In this document: positions 1 to 8,518 of the stretch, one piece after another | Numbering within the stretch: position 1 is the stretch's first letter | How the letters are laid out: the number at the start of each line of letters is the position of its first letter | Origin: Nemertoderma westbladi | Lineage: Eukaryota > Xenacoelomorpha > Nemertodermatida > Nemertodermatidae | Length of the DNA stretch: 26,111 nt | Assembly (NCBI GenBank): GCA_032718475.1 | Contig: JAUCBJ010005539.1 | Span: forward strand, 1 to 26,111 | Direction of reading: 5' to 3' | Notes under the pieces: model-generated | The model's database searches: none | Told to the model about the DNA's origin: nothing | Seen by the model: only the letters and a program-made list of their open reading frames with translations | Translations under genes and position numbers: made by a program

Positions 1-426
1 TGGCAGATTAGTGTGCAGTATTGTGCAGCATTGTGTATGAGTGAGTCTGTTAAAGAAGCAATTCCTAAAGAATGCGCCATATATGTGAATTATAATTAAG
101 CCATATCGTTGTGAGTAGTTTAAGTCATAACTCTGTTTATATAGATAAAGCGCCACGTCCTAAAGGAACTGTTAATATTTCCCGAAGGTGAATAATATTG
201 TCAGAGATTATATAATACTGTCAGTCGAATAATACATTAGGCTTACATAGCAATAAAATTAAACCGTCGAACCCAATCTCCCGGGAATATCCAGCGGGTG
301 AATGATCGCGCACAGATTGGTTTCGACTAGTGTAGTGAATCAAATACTTGTCATAGACTAAAAACCGATTTAATATCTAGAAGACATCCTAATTTGGCGG
401 GTTAAACTGCCAAAGGTCTGAAAGCG
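1..426. other. AT-rich intergenic DNA, no feature seen
   Basis: No reading frame with protein character, no RNA gene and no convincing repeat is visible. There are only short local echoes, such as two ATANTGTCAG-like stretches near 195-235. Confidence 0.5.
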
Positions 427-845
427 CGAACAACTGTAGCCCTGTCTTGGGGAACATCGACAATCGTAGCTATGTCTGTAGGAACATCGACCATCATAGC
501 TTTGTCTAGGGGAACATCGACAATCATAGCTTTGTCTGGGGGAACATCGACCAACATAGCTTTGTCTGCGGGAATATCGAACACTGTAGCCTTGTCTGGG
601 GGAACATCGACAATCGTAGCTATGTCTGTAGGAACATCGACACTCGTAGCTTTGTCTGGGGGAACATTGACCAACATAGCTTTGTCTGCGGGAACATCGA
701 ACACTGTAGCCTTGTCTGGGGGAACATCGACAATCGTAGCTATGTCTGCAGGAACATCGACCATCATAACTTTGTCTAGGGGAACATCGACAATCGTAGC
801 TTTGTCTGGGGGTACATCGATCAATATAGCTTTGTCTGGGGGAAG
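427..845. repeat. 30-bp minisatellite with higher-order pattern
   Basis: About 14 tandem units of 30 bp, of the form GGAACATCGAC followed by a variable triplet and TAGCTTTGTCTGGG. Thirteen full units run from 451 to 840, with a decayed partial unit on each side. Diagnostic variants recur in order: A (451), B (481), C (511), D (541), E (571), then A, F, D, E (601-720), then A, B, C, G (721-840). This indicates amplification in blocks of four or five units. The period is a multiple of three, so frames stay open on both strands. The minus strand reads 10-residue repeats around DVPPDKA from an ATG at 857 to a stop at 402. I treat it as non-coding because the opposite strand is equally open, but a repeat-bearing minus-strand exon cannot be excluded. 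Confidence 0.9.
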
Positions 846-1696
846 CTCATTCCCCATAATGCTTTCACCCAAACTGTCCAAAATAAACCCATAAAAAATA
901 GAATTTGAATTTCCCGCTCCTTCATGGAAAAAGCTTGAAGGAAATGGAGCAATAGGGAATAATAAATTGGTACAGTAGTTGTTCACAATGAAGAAACAAG
1001 TTTTAAGGAAGGATTAAAGGTCTTAGACCCAGTAATACACATAAGAACAAATAATCGTTTCTAATTTTAGCAAAACTATAATTAATTATATTCAGAATTA
1101 CAATGGAGGACCTTATTGCTCCATTGTGAACCGGGCTTATGCTATAACTAAAAATATACTACTTGACTTATTTTGGCAAAAGCCCTTGATATTTTTTTGA
1201 CGAAACGGCGTATTTCAAATATGGCGTCATTACATGACGTCATACTATTCAAATAAAAAAAATCATTTTTTTCTGAAAGCCCTCATCAAAATTGTTGTAA
1301 AAATGAAATATGAAGCGGTTTTATAAAGTTGATTGCAAGTTATGCATAATTTAAAAACTAAAAATTTTCAAACGCCATTTTCTCAAAATCATCAAAACAT
1401 GAATACGACTGTTCGTCATGGTGCCATCGACTTATGAAATTTTTACTTATTCCATTGAATTCAGAATAGCAAGTGTGTAGTGAGACTCTGTGAAGATAAC
1501 AGCTGATCGTGTAGACACATTATTACAGCCAACAAGGGCACATTTCTTTAAATGTTAGTAGTAGACTCTCCCATGCTCACCACAGGTAGGCTAACAAACT
1601 TATAATTCTGAATTCAAAACTAAAAGTGAGCCAAAATTGTTATATTTGCTTTCATTTTTTAGCTACAAGCGTTTGAAAAATGTCTCTCCGACAATG
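846..1696. other. Non-coding spacer
   Basis: AT-rich DNA without a supported gene. One perfect TGACGTCA (CRE-type) palindrome lies at 1235-1242. A short inverted pair, ATGGAGCAATA near 944 and TATTGCTCCAT near 1113, is also visible. Neither has context that would support a function. Confidence 0.4.
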
Positions 1697-1790
1697 GTTA
1701 TTCTTCAACCTTATAGTTATTTGTTGGTACTGTTAGAAAGCCGACCATGCAAGGATTCCAAATATGTAACACAATCTGAAATTCGTTGAG
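1697..1790 (+). repeat. Left arm of a ~94-bp inverted repeat
   Basis: This stretch matches the reverse complement of 2226-2319 over almost its full length with scattered mismatches. Shared landmarks include GTTATTCTTCAACC and GGATTCCAAATATGTAACA. The two arms enclose the transposon at 1964-2221 plus about 170 bp of other DNA, so they probably belong to an older foldback element or an inverted pair of dispersed repeats. Confidence 0.75.
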
Positions 1791-1955
1791 AAATAAATAG
1801 CTGAGATATGAGCATTCAAAAGTTGCTATTAAACAAAATGTTCCAGAATATGGTGTATTTATTTAATGGAATAAAATAGCTTTTCGCAGCTGCAAAACCA
1901 TGCAACTTTCTAACGCTTATATCTTACGTCAAACTGTCTATCTTATATCTAAACT

Positions 1956-1963
1956 ATTTTACG
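1956..1963. repeat. 8-bp target-site duplication, left copy
   Basis: ATTTTACG directly precedes the element at 1964 and is repeated exactly at 2222-2229 after its end. Confidence 0.8.
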
Positions 1964-2221
1964 CAGATAAGGGGAAAACTGGACGCAATAAAAATTTATC
2001 CCTCTCCTTTGGAAATTGAACGCAAATAACAGCTGTTTATGAGCAAAAATAAAACTGTAACCTGTTCTATTGTGTTTAGTTTATTGTTTTGGTTAAAATA
2101 ACGTTCCACTGTAACCTGCTCCTTTCCCTAAATTCAGAATTTAACATTGAGGCGGGATATTAATTCGCCAAGGCGGGTTTTGCGTCCAGTTCCCCCCCCC
2201 CCCCCCCCCCCCCCCCGTCTC
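1964..2221 (+). mobile_element. Non-autonomous TIR transposon (MITE), 8-bp TSD, copy 1
   Basis: A 258-bp element flanked by the direct repeat ATTTTACG. The ends are inverted repeats: the left end carries a G-run then AAAACTGGACGCAA, and the right end carries TTGCGTCCAGTT then a C-run. It has no transposase or credible reading frame. A second copy in opposite orientation lies at 13919-14160 and matches through the interior (for example TAACCTGTTCTATTGTGTTT and AATTCGCC), and it has its own different 8-bp duplication. Eight-base duplications are typical of hAT-type transposases (also P and some Merlin elements), so hAT-like is the best guess. The right end of this copy contains a run of 25 C. 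Confidence 0.85.
2192..2216 (+). repeat. Poly-C run of 25 in the transposon end
   Basis: This is a homopolymer inside the right terminal repeat of the 1964-2221 element. The corresponding end of the other copy has only about six G/C at this spot, so the run has expanded here. Its length may also be a sequencing or assembly uncertainty. Confidence 0.8.
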
Positions 2222-2225
2222 ATTT

Positions 2226-2319
2226 TACGACGAGATTCAGATTTTGTTACATATTTGGAATCCTTCTAAGGCCAGCTTTCAAACAGCACCAACAAATCAC
2301 TATAAGGTTGAAGAATAAC
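2226..2319 (-). repeat. Right arm of the ~94-bp inverted repeat
   Basis: Inverted partner of 1697-1790. It begins within the right target duplication of the 1964 element, showing that the small transposon inserted at or next to the edge of this arm. Confidence 0.75.
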
Positions 2320-2528
2320 TGCGGTGTGACTGGTGAAATATCGACGGAAATTATGATAGAGCTTTTATTATATTTATCATTTTCAAATTATTAACCCTTT
2401 CCGGCCTGAATTAATTTAATTTAGGAAAAAAAATTGGTTGGTCTTGTTAATGGGTTAATTTTACACCAAATAATAATTTTCGATGAAAAAATTTTCAAAA
2501 AATTATTTCCAATGTTGTTTTTTTTATT

Positions 2529-2587
2529 GTATACAAAAGTATACGTCAGGTATATGAAACATGTTCCCAATGTATACTTTTGTATAC
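2529..2587. repeat. Inverted GTATAC boxes inside the piggyBac-like element
   Basis: Two 16-bp boxes, GTATACAAAAGTATAC and its exact reverse complement, are separated by 27 bp and can form a hairpin. A related box sits about 16 bp inside the right end (4206-4221). By analogy with internal repeats of piggyBac elements they may be transposase-binding sites; that role is inferred. Confidence 0.7.
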
Positions 2588-2651
2588 GAACTCTAGATTG
2601 TACGTACTTACTTACATACATACAAACATACATCGTATAGTAAGTATATTC

Positions 2652-2675
2652 TATATATATATATATATATATATA
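2652..2675. repeat. (AT)n microsatellite
   Basis: About twelve TA dinucleotides, preceded by imperfect CATACATACAAACATACAT-type repeats. Confidence 0.9.
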
Positions 2676-2984
2676 ATAGAGAATAAACAAAACATGCAAC
2701 GAGCAAGCAATTTTAATGAAAAAAATTTAAATTATGTTTTTTCGGATTGAAAAGCAGCTGTCAATACTTTGAAATTTGCCAAAATGCCAAAATTTTATAA
2801 TTTTGTGTGTTTTCACAACACACGTTGTTTAAAAGCAACACAGTGCGACAAAAATTTAAAATGAAGAATTATACAGTGAATGTTTTTTTCTGTCAGTTTT
2901 TTTCAAGTTTGAAAAAAACAGTTTCGACTAACTTTTTTCAACTGTTTGTATGTCTATCTGCCCTGCCTGTTTACTGTGGGTGTA

Positions 2985-3838
2985 CAACATCTACTCCCCA
3001 ACGGTGGCTGCACCACATCTAATCCCCAATGGTTGCTGAATCATATCTACTCCCATGGCCCAATGGTTAACATCTACTCCATATGGTGGCTACACCACAT
3101 CTACTCCCCAATGGTCAACATTTACTCCATATGGTGGCTACACCACATCTTCTCATCAATGCTGAGCATCTACTCCACTATGGTTGCTGCACCACATCTA
3201 CTCATCAATGGTGGCTGCACCACATCTACTCCCCAATGGTGGCTGAATCACATCTACTACCAAGGCCCAATGGTTAACATCTACTCCACTATGGTGGCTG
3301 CACCACATCTACTCATCAATGGTCAGCATCTACTCCCTAATGGACAATGGTGGCTGCACCACATCTACTCATCAATGGTGGCTGCACCAGATTTTCTCTC
3401 CAATGGTGGCTGCACCTTATCTACACCCCTACGGTGGTGGATGTACCACATCTACTCCCCAATAGTGGCTGCATCACATCTACTCCCAAGGCCCAATGGT
3501 CAACATCTACACCCCTATGGTGGCTACGCCACATCTACTCCCCAATGGAGGCTGTTCCACATCTACTCTCCAATGGCGACTGCACCACATCTATCCACAA
3601 TGTTGGCTGCATCACCTCTACGATCCTATGGTCAACATCTACTCCCCATGGTGGCTGCACCACATCTAGGCCTACACACACCCCAATGGTGGAAGCACAA
3701 CATGGCTGAATCACATCTACGCCCCAACGGTGCTGCATCACAATGGTGGAAGCACAACATGGCTGAATCACATCTACTCCCCAACGGTGCTGCACCACAT
3801 CTACTCCACAACTGTGGCTGCACCACTTCTACTCCCCA
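2985..3838 (+). repeat. 28-bp minisatellite with spacer variants
   Basis: Tandem units of about 28 bp built on GGTGGCTGCACCACATCTAC plus TCCCCAAT, interrupted by longer variants containing CCAAGGCCCAATGGTCAAC. Because 28 is not a multiple of three, three units make an 84-bp, 28-residue period and the same DNA is read in all three frames. That explains the overlapping open frames here, including a 321-residue one from 2946 to 3911. The repetitive peptide and the location inside a transposon argue against a real protein. Confidence 0.85.
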
Positions 3839-4385
3839 ACTTTATAAACCTAACGTAGACAAATGTATACAGTGGTTTATCAATAACACTACCAGCCTAC
3901 CTGTACTGTAAACTTTATCCTGGAAGTATTATTATCTCATTGGACAATCCATCTTTGGAATACCCAATCAAAATTCTCAATATCGCTTTGCCAAAGCATT
4001 TAAATAACCATCTTTCCTATGCCAGGTAGTCATCATGTCAATACCTGAAAACACGGCATCTAAAATCGTTCATTGAAGCCTTCTACTACAATTATCCAAT
4101 CAGAATCGGTAATTTATAAGTAAAGGAAGTGTGATAGTGCCTCAATTGGATGAAACCAAATATAATTAGTTAAAATTATGCAATTCGTAGTGACATAAAT
4201 TCAGTGTATACAAAAATATACAGTCGGCCGGAAAGGGTTAAAGTCAAATTGCAGGATGCCGGTTCGTCCTTGTAGTAGAGATATATTCGAAGGGAAAAGG
4301 TTGTTTTGCATTATTACCAACAAAAACCAAAAACCACACGCTAAGAGCTTGTAGCTAAGAAATGAGAACAAAAATAATAATTATT

Positions 4386-4517
4386 TATTACATGGAAAAA
4401 TGTAGAACTTTTTTTTCATTATTCTCGAGGGATTTTATTTACCGAGCGTCAGCGAGGTTAATAAAGGGTCGAGAGAATATTGAAAAAAAATGTTCTACGT
4501 TTTTTTCCCATGTAATA
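4386..4517. mobile_element. Foldback (palindromic) MITE-like element
   Basis: The outer arms 4386-4433 and about 4469-4517 are imperfect inverted repeats (TATTACATGG at the left edge, CCATGTAATA at the right edge, with matching ATTCTC and GAGAAT inner parts). The loop contains ACCGAGCG and CGAGGTTAAT and is itself partly self-complementary. The whole 132 bp could fold into one long hairpin. A related palindrome is at 9371-9502. No clean target duplication was found. Confidence 0.7.
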
Positions 4518-4980
4518 CGTATTTATATTCTTAAATTGGTACTTTTTTGTTGCTAAATTCTTTAATAAAACATAGCGATATACTACAGTACAGTTGTGTT
4601 GCAAAATAAATTGAACTGCAGTATTTTACCATATTGCTTCCATAGTTACTGCGATTCAAATTATTGTACTATTCAACTCTCGATGTTGCCTTACTCAATG
4701 TTAAAATAATTTAGTGTTCTCGAATATTTATTAACTAGTGAGCCAATTAACAACATAAACCAATATTGGATATTGAGTTCCGTTTTGGAGTTCGCCTTGC
4801 AGACACTAAAGTTGCAATAACTTTTGAGTGTGTGAATGAAAATTGCTCAAAATACTTCCAAACCTTTTCTTTGTCGATGCTCTTTCAATATATGTAATAA
4901 AATTTAAGAAATTCCACCAAAAATATTTTACTTTACTTTTTTAGCCGGGAAAAAAAGTAAAATCAATGCAATCCAAACCA
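4518..4980. other. AT-rich spacer
   Basis: No gene recognised. The right end (4930-4975) contains a T-run, a GGGAAAAAAAGTAAAATCAAT stretch and part of an inverted repeat whose partner lies beyond the SINE at about 5258-5291. Confidence 0.4.
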
Positions 4981-5226
4981 AGGTTCCACCTTGGTGTAGT
5001 GGTTGCATTGAATTCACTTCTCCTGTAGGTCGTGGGTTCGATCCTTACATGGGCCGGGGCTGTTTTCGTTTCGGCACGAACGCTTTAAAGGGACCAGCCA
5101 GGGTGCATCTCTGCCTTGCATCCTTAAGTGGTAGCTAAATGAGTACTGGAGTTTCCTCTGGGGAGTAAAGTTCTGGGGAGACCGCACTGGAAATAAGTCC
5201 CTGGCCTGCGTAATCCCTGGCCTAGC
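4981..5226 (+). mobile_element. tRNA-derived SINE
   Basis: The head contains RNA polymerase III promoter boxes at tRNA-like spacing: box A TGGTGTAGTGG at 4992-5002 and box B GGTTCGATCC at 5035-5044. A weak anticodon-like hairpin (ACTTCTCCTGTAGGT) lies between them. The acceptor stem does not pair, so it is not a functional tRNA gene. The following approximately 180 bp (GTGGTAGCTAAATGAGTACTGG and GGGGAG motifs) is GC-richer than its surroundings, as in SINE bodies. The 3' boundary is estimated where the sequence turns AT-rich again. The antisense open frame here is an artefact of this body. Confidence 0.75.
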
Positions 5227-5271
5227 GGCGGAAGAAAATTTACTTTTTTTTACTTTTATCCTATTGATTAC

Positions 5272-5291
5272 TTTTTTCCCTAGGGAAAAAA
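5272..5291. repeat. Perfect 20-bp palindrome
   Basis: TTTTTTCCCTAGGGAAAAAA is fully self-complementary. It lies just downstream of the SINE, and ATTGATTACTTTTTTCCC to its left is the inverted partner of sequence at 4953-4972 on the other side of the SINE. Confidence 0.85.
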
Positions 5292-5382
5292 GAGAAACTT
5301 TTTCTCCCGATTTAGTGGGTATATTCGAGCGAAAAAGTAACAATTTAAGAATAAAAATTCTTACTCACCCACGGAGGAGGAG

Positions 5383-5670
5383 TTGAGTGAAACTATATAT
5401 ATTAAAAAATCTATTTGTAGAAAAATTTGGGGGGGGGGGCATGTTCCGGAAAAACGACACTATATTCCAGGACATGGTGTATTTAATTGGTCAGCCCATA
5501 AAGACAATGCTATAACAAAGGCTACATATTATCCTGATATCAACAGTACGTGGTACCGGTACAACTATAAAATTATTTCAAGGAGACCTCATACCATTAA
5601 TAAATGGAAAAATTTAAGTCCCAGACATCCGGGAGACCATTTTTTGCCTTTTAAAATACATTTTCGATAA
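5383..5670 (+). other. Unrecognised 95-codon open frame, possible exon
   Basis: The frame is open for 95 codons but contains no methionine codon and includes a run of ten G. Its composition (aromatic and basic residues spread evenly, no repeats) looks more protein-like than the neighbouring AT-rich DNA. I recognise no domain, and no convincing splice sites stand out. It may be a fragment of a dead gene or mobile element, or chance. Confidence 0.15.
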
Positions 5671-6270
5671 TTGTTGTTTGATAGCCTCTGCAAAAGTTGG
5701 ATAACTGTTTACAGCCAGTAATAGCCGATAACAACTGCCAGTAAATATTACTATCGGTATCCATTATGGCTGGAATGTAATTATTTCGATTCGTGTCTCC
5801 TAAGAGAGTTAATTCGCCGCAGTTGTTCTATTTAAATGTAGCCAACACAACCGCATCTATCATATATTTTGGCAAATAAACAATGACATCAATGAAAACT
5901 GTGGCAGATCGTAACATTAATAATTGATCGAGAGCACCCATAAATTTACGATCCAAATAAGTCGTAAATATAAAATCAAAGAAGCGGAAGCGTTTTATGC
6001 GTAGATTTTTACGATAGTGTTATTTGCAGACATACAGCTATCGTCAGCGGAACATTAAGTCGGTCACATGATGTTACAAAAACTCCATTCCACAAATGCC
6101 ATAGCTGTATCGAATTCAACTTCCAGCCAATAACACATTCACTTTACATATCCAGCTAGTAGAAATATGTATATTTACCGTATATATCTTAACGACGTTG
6201 ACCACTGAAATAATATATTTCCACCGAAATAATCCACTGAAATATTTCCACTGAAATGATATTATATTGA
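5671..6270. other. Non-coding spacer
   Basis: No gene is supported. From 6200 to 6258 a short degenerate repeat CC(A)CTGAAAT(A)AT occurs about four times. The rest is unremarkable AT-rich DNA. Confidence 0.4.
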
Positions 6271-6553
6271 ACACCGTATAATATGACTCTGTCTGTAAAT
6301 AAGTTGACTCTGTTTAAATCGCGACTCAAAACTCACCTGTACAAAGAGGAATATTGCTGACTTTTACTTAATATTGTTCAAACTTTTTTACTTAGTAATT
6401 AATTCACTGTACGTAGCCTGGTGTTTTTTTAGATCGCAGTTTTTTAGAACGCAGTTTTTTAAAGTTTTTTAGTTGGTTTCAATTAGTTTTTTAAGCGCCT
6501 TGAAATATGTTCAGAAAGGCGCTATATAAATACATATTATTATTATTATTATC
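6271..6553 (+). mobile_element. LINE 3' end: C-terminal codons, 3' UTR and hairpin tail
   Basis: An in-frame stretch from 6271 to the stop at 6358-6360 ends in LFKSRLKTHLYKEEYC, the usual last segment of L2/CR1-type LINE ORF2 proteins. About 130 bp later comes AGCGCCTT, a 12-bp loop, then AAGGCGCT (6493-6522), forming a perfect stem, followed by ATATAAAT and an (ATT)n microsatellite to about 6553. This 3' hairpin and tail arrangement is widespread in LINEs and the SINEs that borrow their machinery in invertebrates. The copy is heavily 5' truncated and inactive. Confidence 0.75.
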
Positions 6554-6972
6554 TTAAAATGAAAATTATTATAAGAGTGCGCCATAAGAAGGGGGATGGT
6601 TCTAGTTTAATAGTAAAATTCGTTCATTATCAACCGTAAATCGTCCCTTGAGACCATACTTTGAATGGAAATTATTAAAAATCCTAATTGATGCAATAAA
6701 AATTATTGGTATCACTAAGATTGATAATTACACTCGTATTACCTACCGGGACTATATACTCCCCATGCAAGGTTCAGTTCAATAATTACTGCTGAGTCAT
6801 GGTAACCAATAATTATTTACTAGCTAGTGTTTTTTGTTTTATATAATAATATTGATGTCTGTCAAATTGCAGATTTTTTTATTTTAAAATATAACATTAT
6901 TTTAACTCCTTAATGCGTTAAACATTCAATTAAACTTAAACTTAAACAAACAAAAATTAAATAAACAAACAA
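6554..6972. other. Spacer
   Basis: AT-rich DNA with nothing recognised. It ends in AAAC-rich sequence before the 20-bp satellite. Confidence 0.4.
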
Positions 6973-7835
6973 CATTTACATTATTTTCATTCCTTTTACA
7001 TTATTTTCATTCCTTTTACATTATTTTCATTCCTTTTACATTATTTTCATTCCTTTTACATTATTTTCACTCCTTTTACATTATTTTCATTCCTTTTACA
7101 TTATTTTCATTCCTTTTACATTATTTTCATTCCTTTTACATTATTTTCACTCCTTTTACATTATTTTCATTCCTTTTACATTATTTTCATTCCTTTTACA
7201 TTATTTTCATTCCTTTTACATTATTTTCATTCCTTTTACATTATTTTCATTCCTTTTACATTATTTTCATTCCTTTTACATTATTTTCACTCCTTTTACA
7301 TTATTTTCATTCCTTTTACATTATTTTCATTCCTTTTACATTATTTTCATTCCTTTTACATTATTTTCATTCCTTTTACATTATTTTCATTCCTTTTACA
7401 TTATTTTCATTCCTTTTACATTATTTTCATTCCTTTTACACTATTTTCATTACTTTTACATTATTTTCATTCCTTTTACATTATTTTCATTCCTTTTACA
7501 TTATTTTCATTCCTTTTACATTATTTTCATTCCTTTTACATTATTTTCATTCCTTTTACATTATTTTCATTCCTTTTACATTATTTTCATTCCTTTTACA
7601 TTATTTTCATTCCTTTTACACTATTTTCATTCCTTTTACATTATTTTCATTCCTTTTACATTATTTTCATTCCTTTTACATTATTTTCATTCCTTTTACA
7701 TTATTTTCATTCCTTTTACATTATTTTCATTCCTTTTACAATATTTTCACTCCTTTTACATTATTTTCATTCATTTTACATTATTTTCACTCCTTTTACA
7801 TTATTTTCATTCATTTTACATTATTTTCACTGCAA
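6973..7835. repeat. 20-bp AT-rich satellite, ~43 units
   Basis: Near-perfect tandem array of TTATTTTCATTCCTTTTACA. Taking unit 1 at 6981, a TTTTCAC variant occurs in units 5, 9, 16, 39, 41 and 43, a CTATTTTC variant in units 24 and 33, and a TCATTTTACA variant alternates with the CAC variant in the last few units (7761-7830). Variants cluster at the right edge, the usual pattern when homogenisation is strongest in the centre of an array. Confidence 0.95.
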
Positions 7836-7930
7836 ATTTAACTATTGAATTCATAGTAATTTGTAATTACAATTTAAACCTATTCATCTGTAATGAAATT
7901 TACGTTCATTGCAGTATAGTTATCTATTAC

Positions 7931-8004
7931 GGCTAGAGTTCCGTATGTGCCAACATTTTCAGTTTGCTCTAAGATGGGGAACAGTTCCGTGTGCCAACAT
8001 TTTC
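7931..8004 (+). repeat. Two of three copies of a GTTCCGTATGTGCCAACATTT repeat
   Basis: The first copy lies at 7931-7963 and a shorter one at 7981-8004. A third copy, sharing the same GGCTAGAGTTCCGTATGT lead-in, lies at 8743-8775. The spacing is irregular, so this is a dispersed or partly decayed tandem repeat. Confidence 0.7.
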
Positions 8005-8436
8005 GTTGTTTTTTTTCAACAAATTGTCATGCTCTTTTGTCAGGTTTTTCTCTTGATAAATGTTGTAGAACGAATATTGAGTGTTCCAGAACTTAAAAAG
8101 AATGTTCTAGAACATTTTAATTATGAATTTTCGAGAAAATAAATTACTTACTCTTAAAAAGAAAATTATTAAAAAAATTGTTCAATTTTAAAATTGTTCA
8201 TGCTATTTTGCCTTCTTTTTTTCTATTGACAAGAGATCTAGAACATTTATTAAATGTTCTAGAACATGTACCAAATGTTCTAGAACATTTTTATTATCAA
8301 TTTTCGAGAAAAAAAATATTCTAGAATATTTGTTCTTTTAAAAAGAATTATTAAAATGATTGTTTAATTAAAAAAAATTGGAATACAGAACAACTAACCA
8401 TAACGATAACATTCCAGAACATTTTTTAAAATGTTA

Positions 8437-8518
8437 GCTAGGGCTAGCTATAGATATAACTATAGACTATAGGCTATAGACTATAGGCTATAGCTATAGA
8501 TATAAATTACTAGCTATA
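8437..8518. repeat. CTATAG-type palindromic tandem repeat
   Basis: The block is built from AGCTATAGATATA and two tandem copies of CTATAGACTATAGG. Almost every six bases are self-complementary, so the segment can form many alternative hairpins. Confidence 0.75.

Larger units (their letters stand above)
2395..4237. mobile_element. piggyBac-like non-autonomous element with TTAA flanks
   Basis: The element starts CCCTTTCCGGCC just after TTAA (2391-2394) and ends GGCCGGAAAGGG just before TTAA (4238-4241). That is a perfect 12-bp terminal inverted repeat beginning CCC with TTAA duplications, the signature of the piggyBac superfamily. Internal palindromic boxes strengthen the call: GTATACAAAAGTATAC at 2529-2544, its inverted copy at 2572-2587, and a one-mismatch copy at 4206-4221 near the right end. 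At 1,843 bp it has no transposase frame with the DDD catalytic core, so it must be mobilised in trans. Its interior holds an (AT)n run and a 28-bp minisatellite. Confidence 0.82.

Noticed and set aside
1235-1242. Perfect TGACGTCA CRE site as a promoter element
   Set aside because: It is isolated, with no gene nearby that it could be assigned to.
2421-2699. Open frames at the left end of the piggyBac-like element as a transposase
   Set aside because: They are low-complexity AT-rich translations with no transposase motifs and are far too short.
2946-3911. 321-residue plus-strand protein and overlapping frames
   Set aside because: Product of the 28-bp minisatellite, read through all three frames, located inside a transposon.
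4981-5055. Functional tRNA gene
   Set aside because: Boxes A and B are present but the acceptor stem does not pair and the sequence continues into a SINE body.
5014-5343. 109-codon minus-strand frame
   Set aside because: It is the antisense of the tRNA-derived SINE body, a common source of false gene predictions.
7909-8142. 77-codon plus-strand frame
   Set aside because: It overlaps dispersed non-coding repeats (GTTCCGTATGTGCCAAC and TTCTAGAA) and shows no domain.
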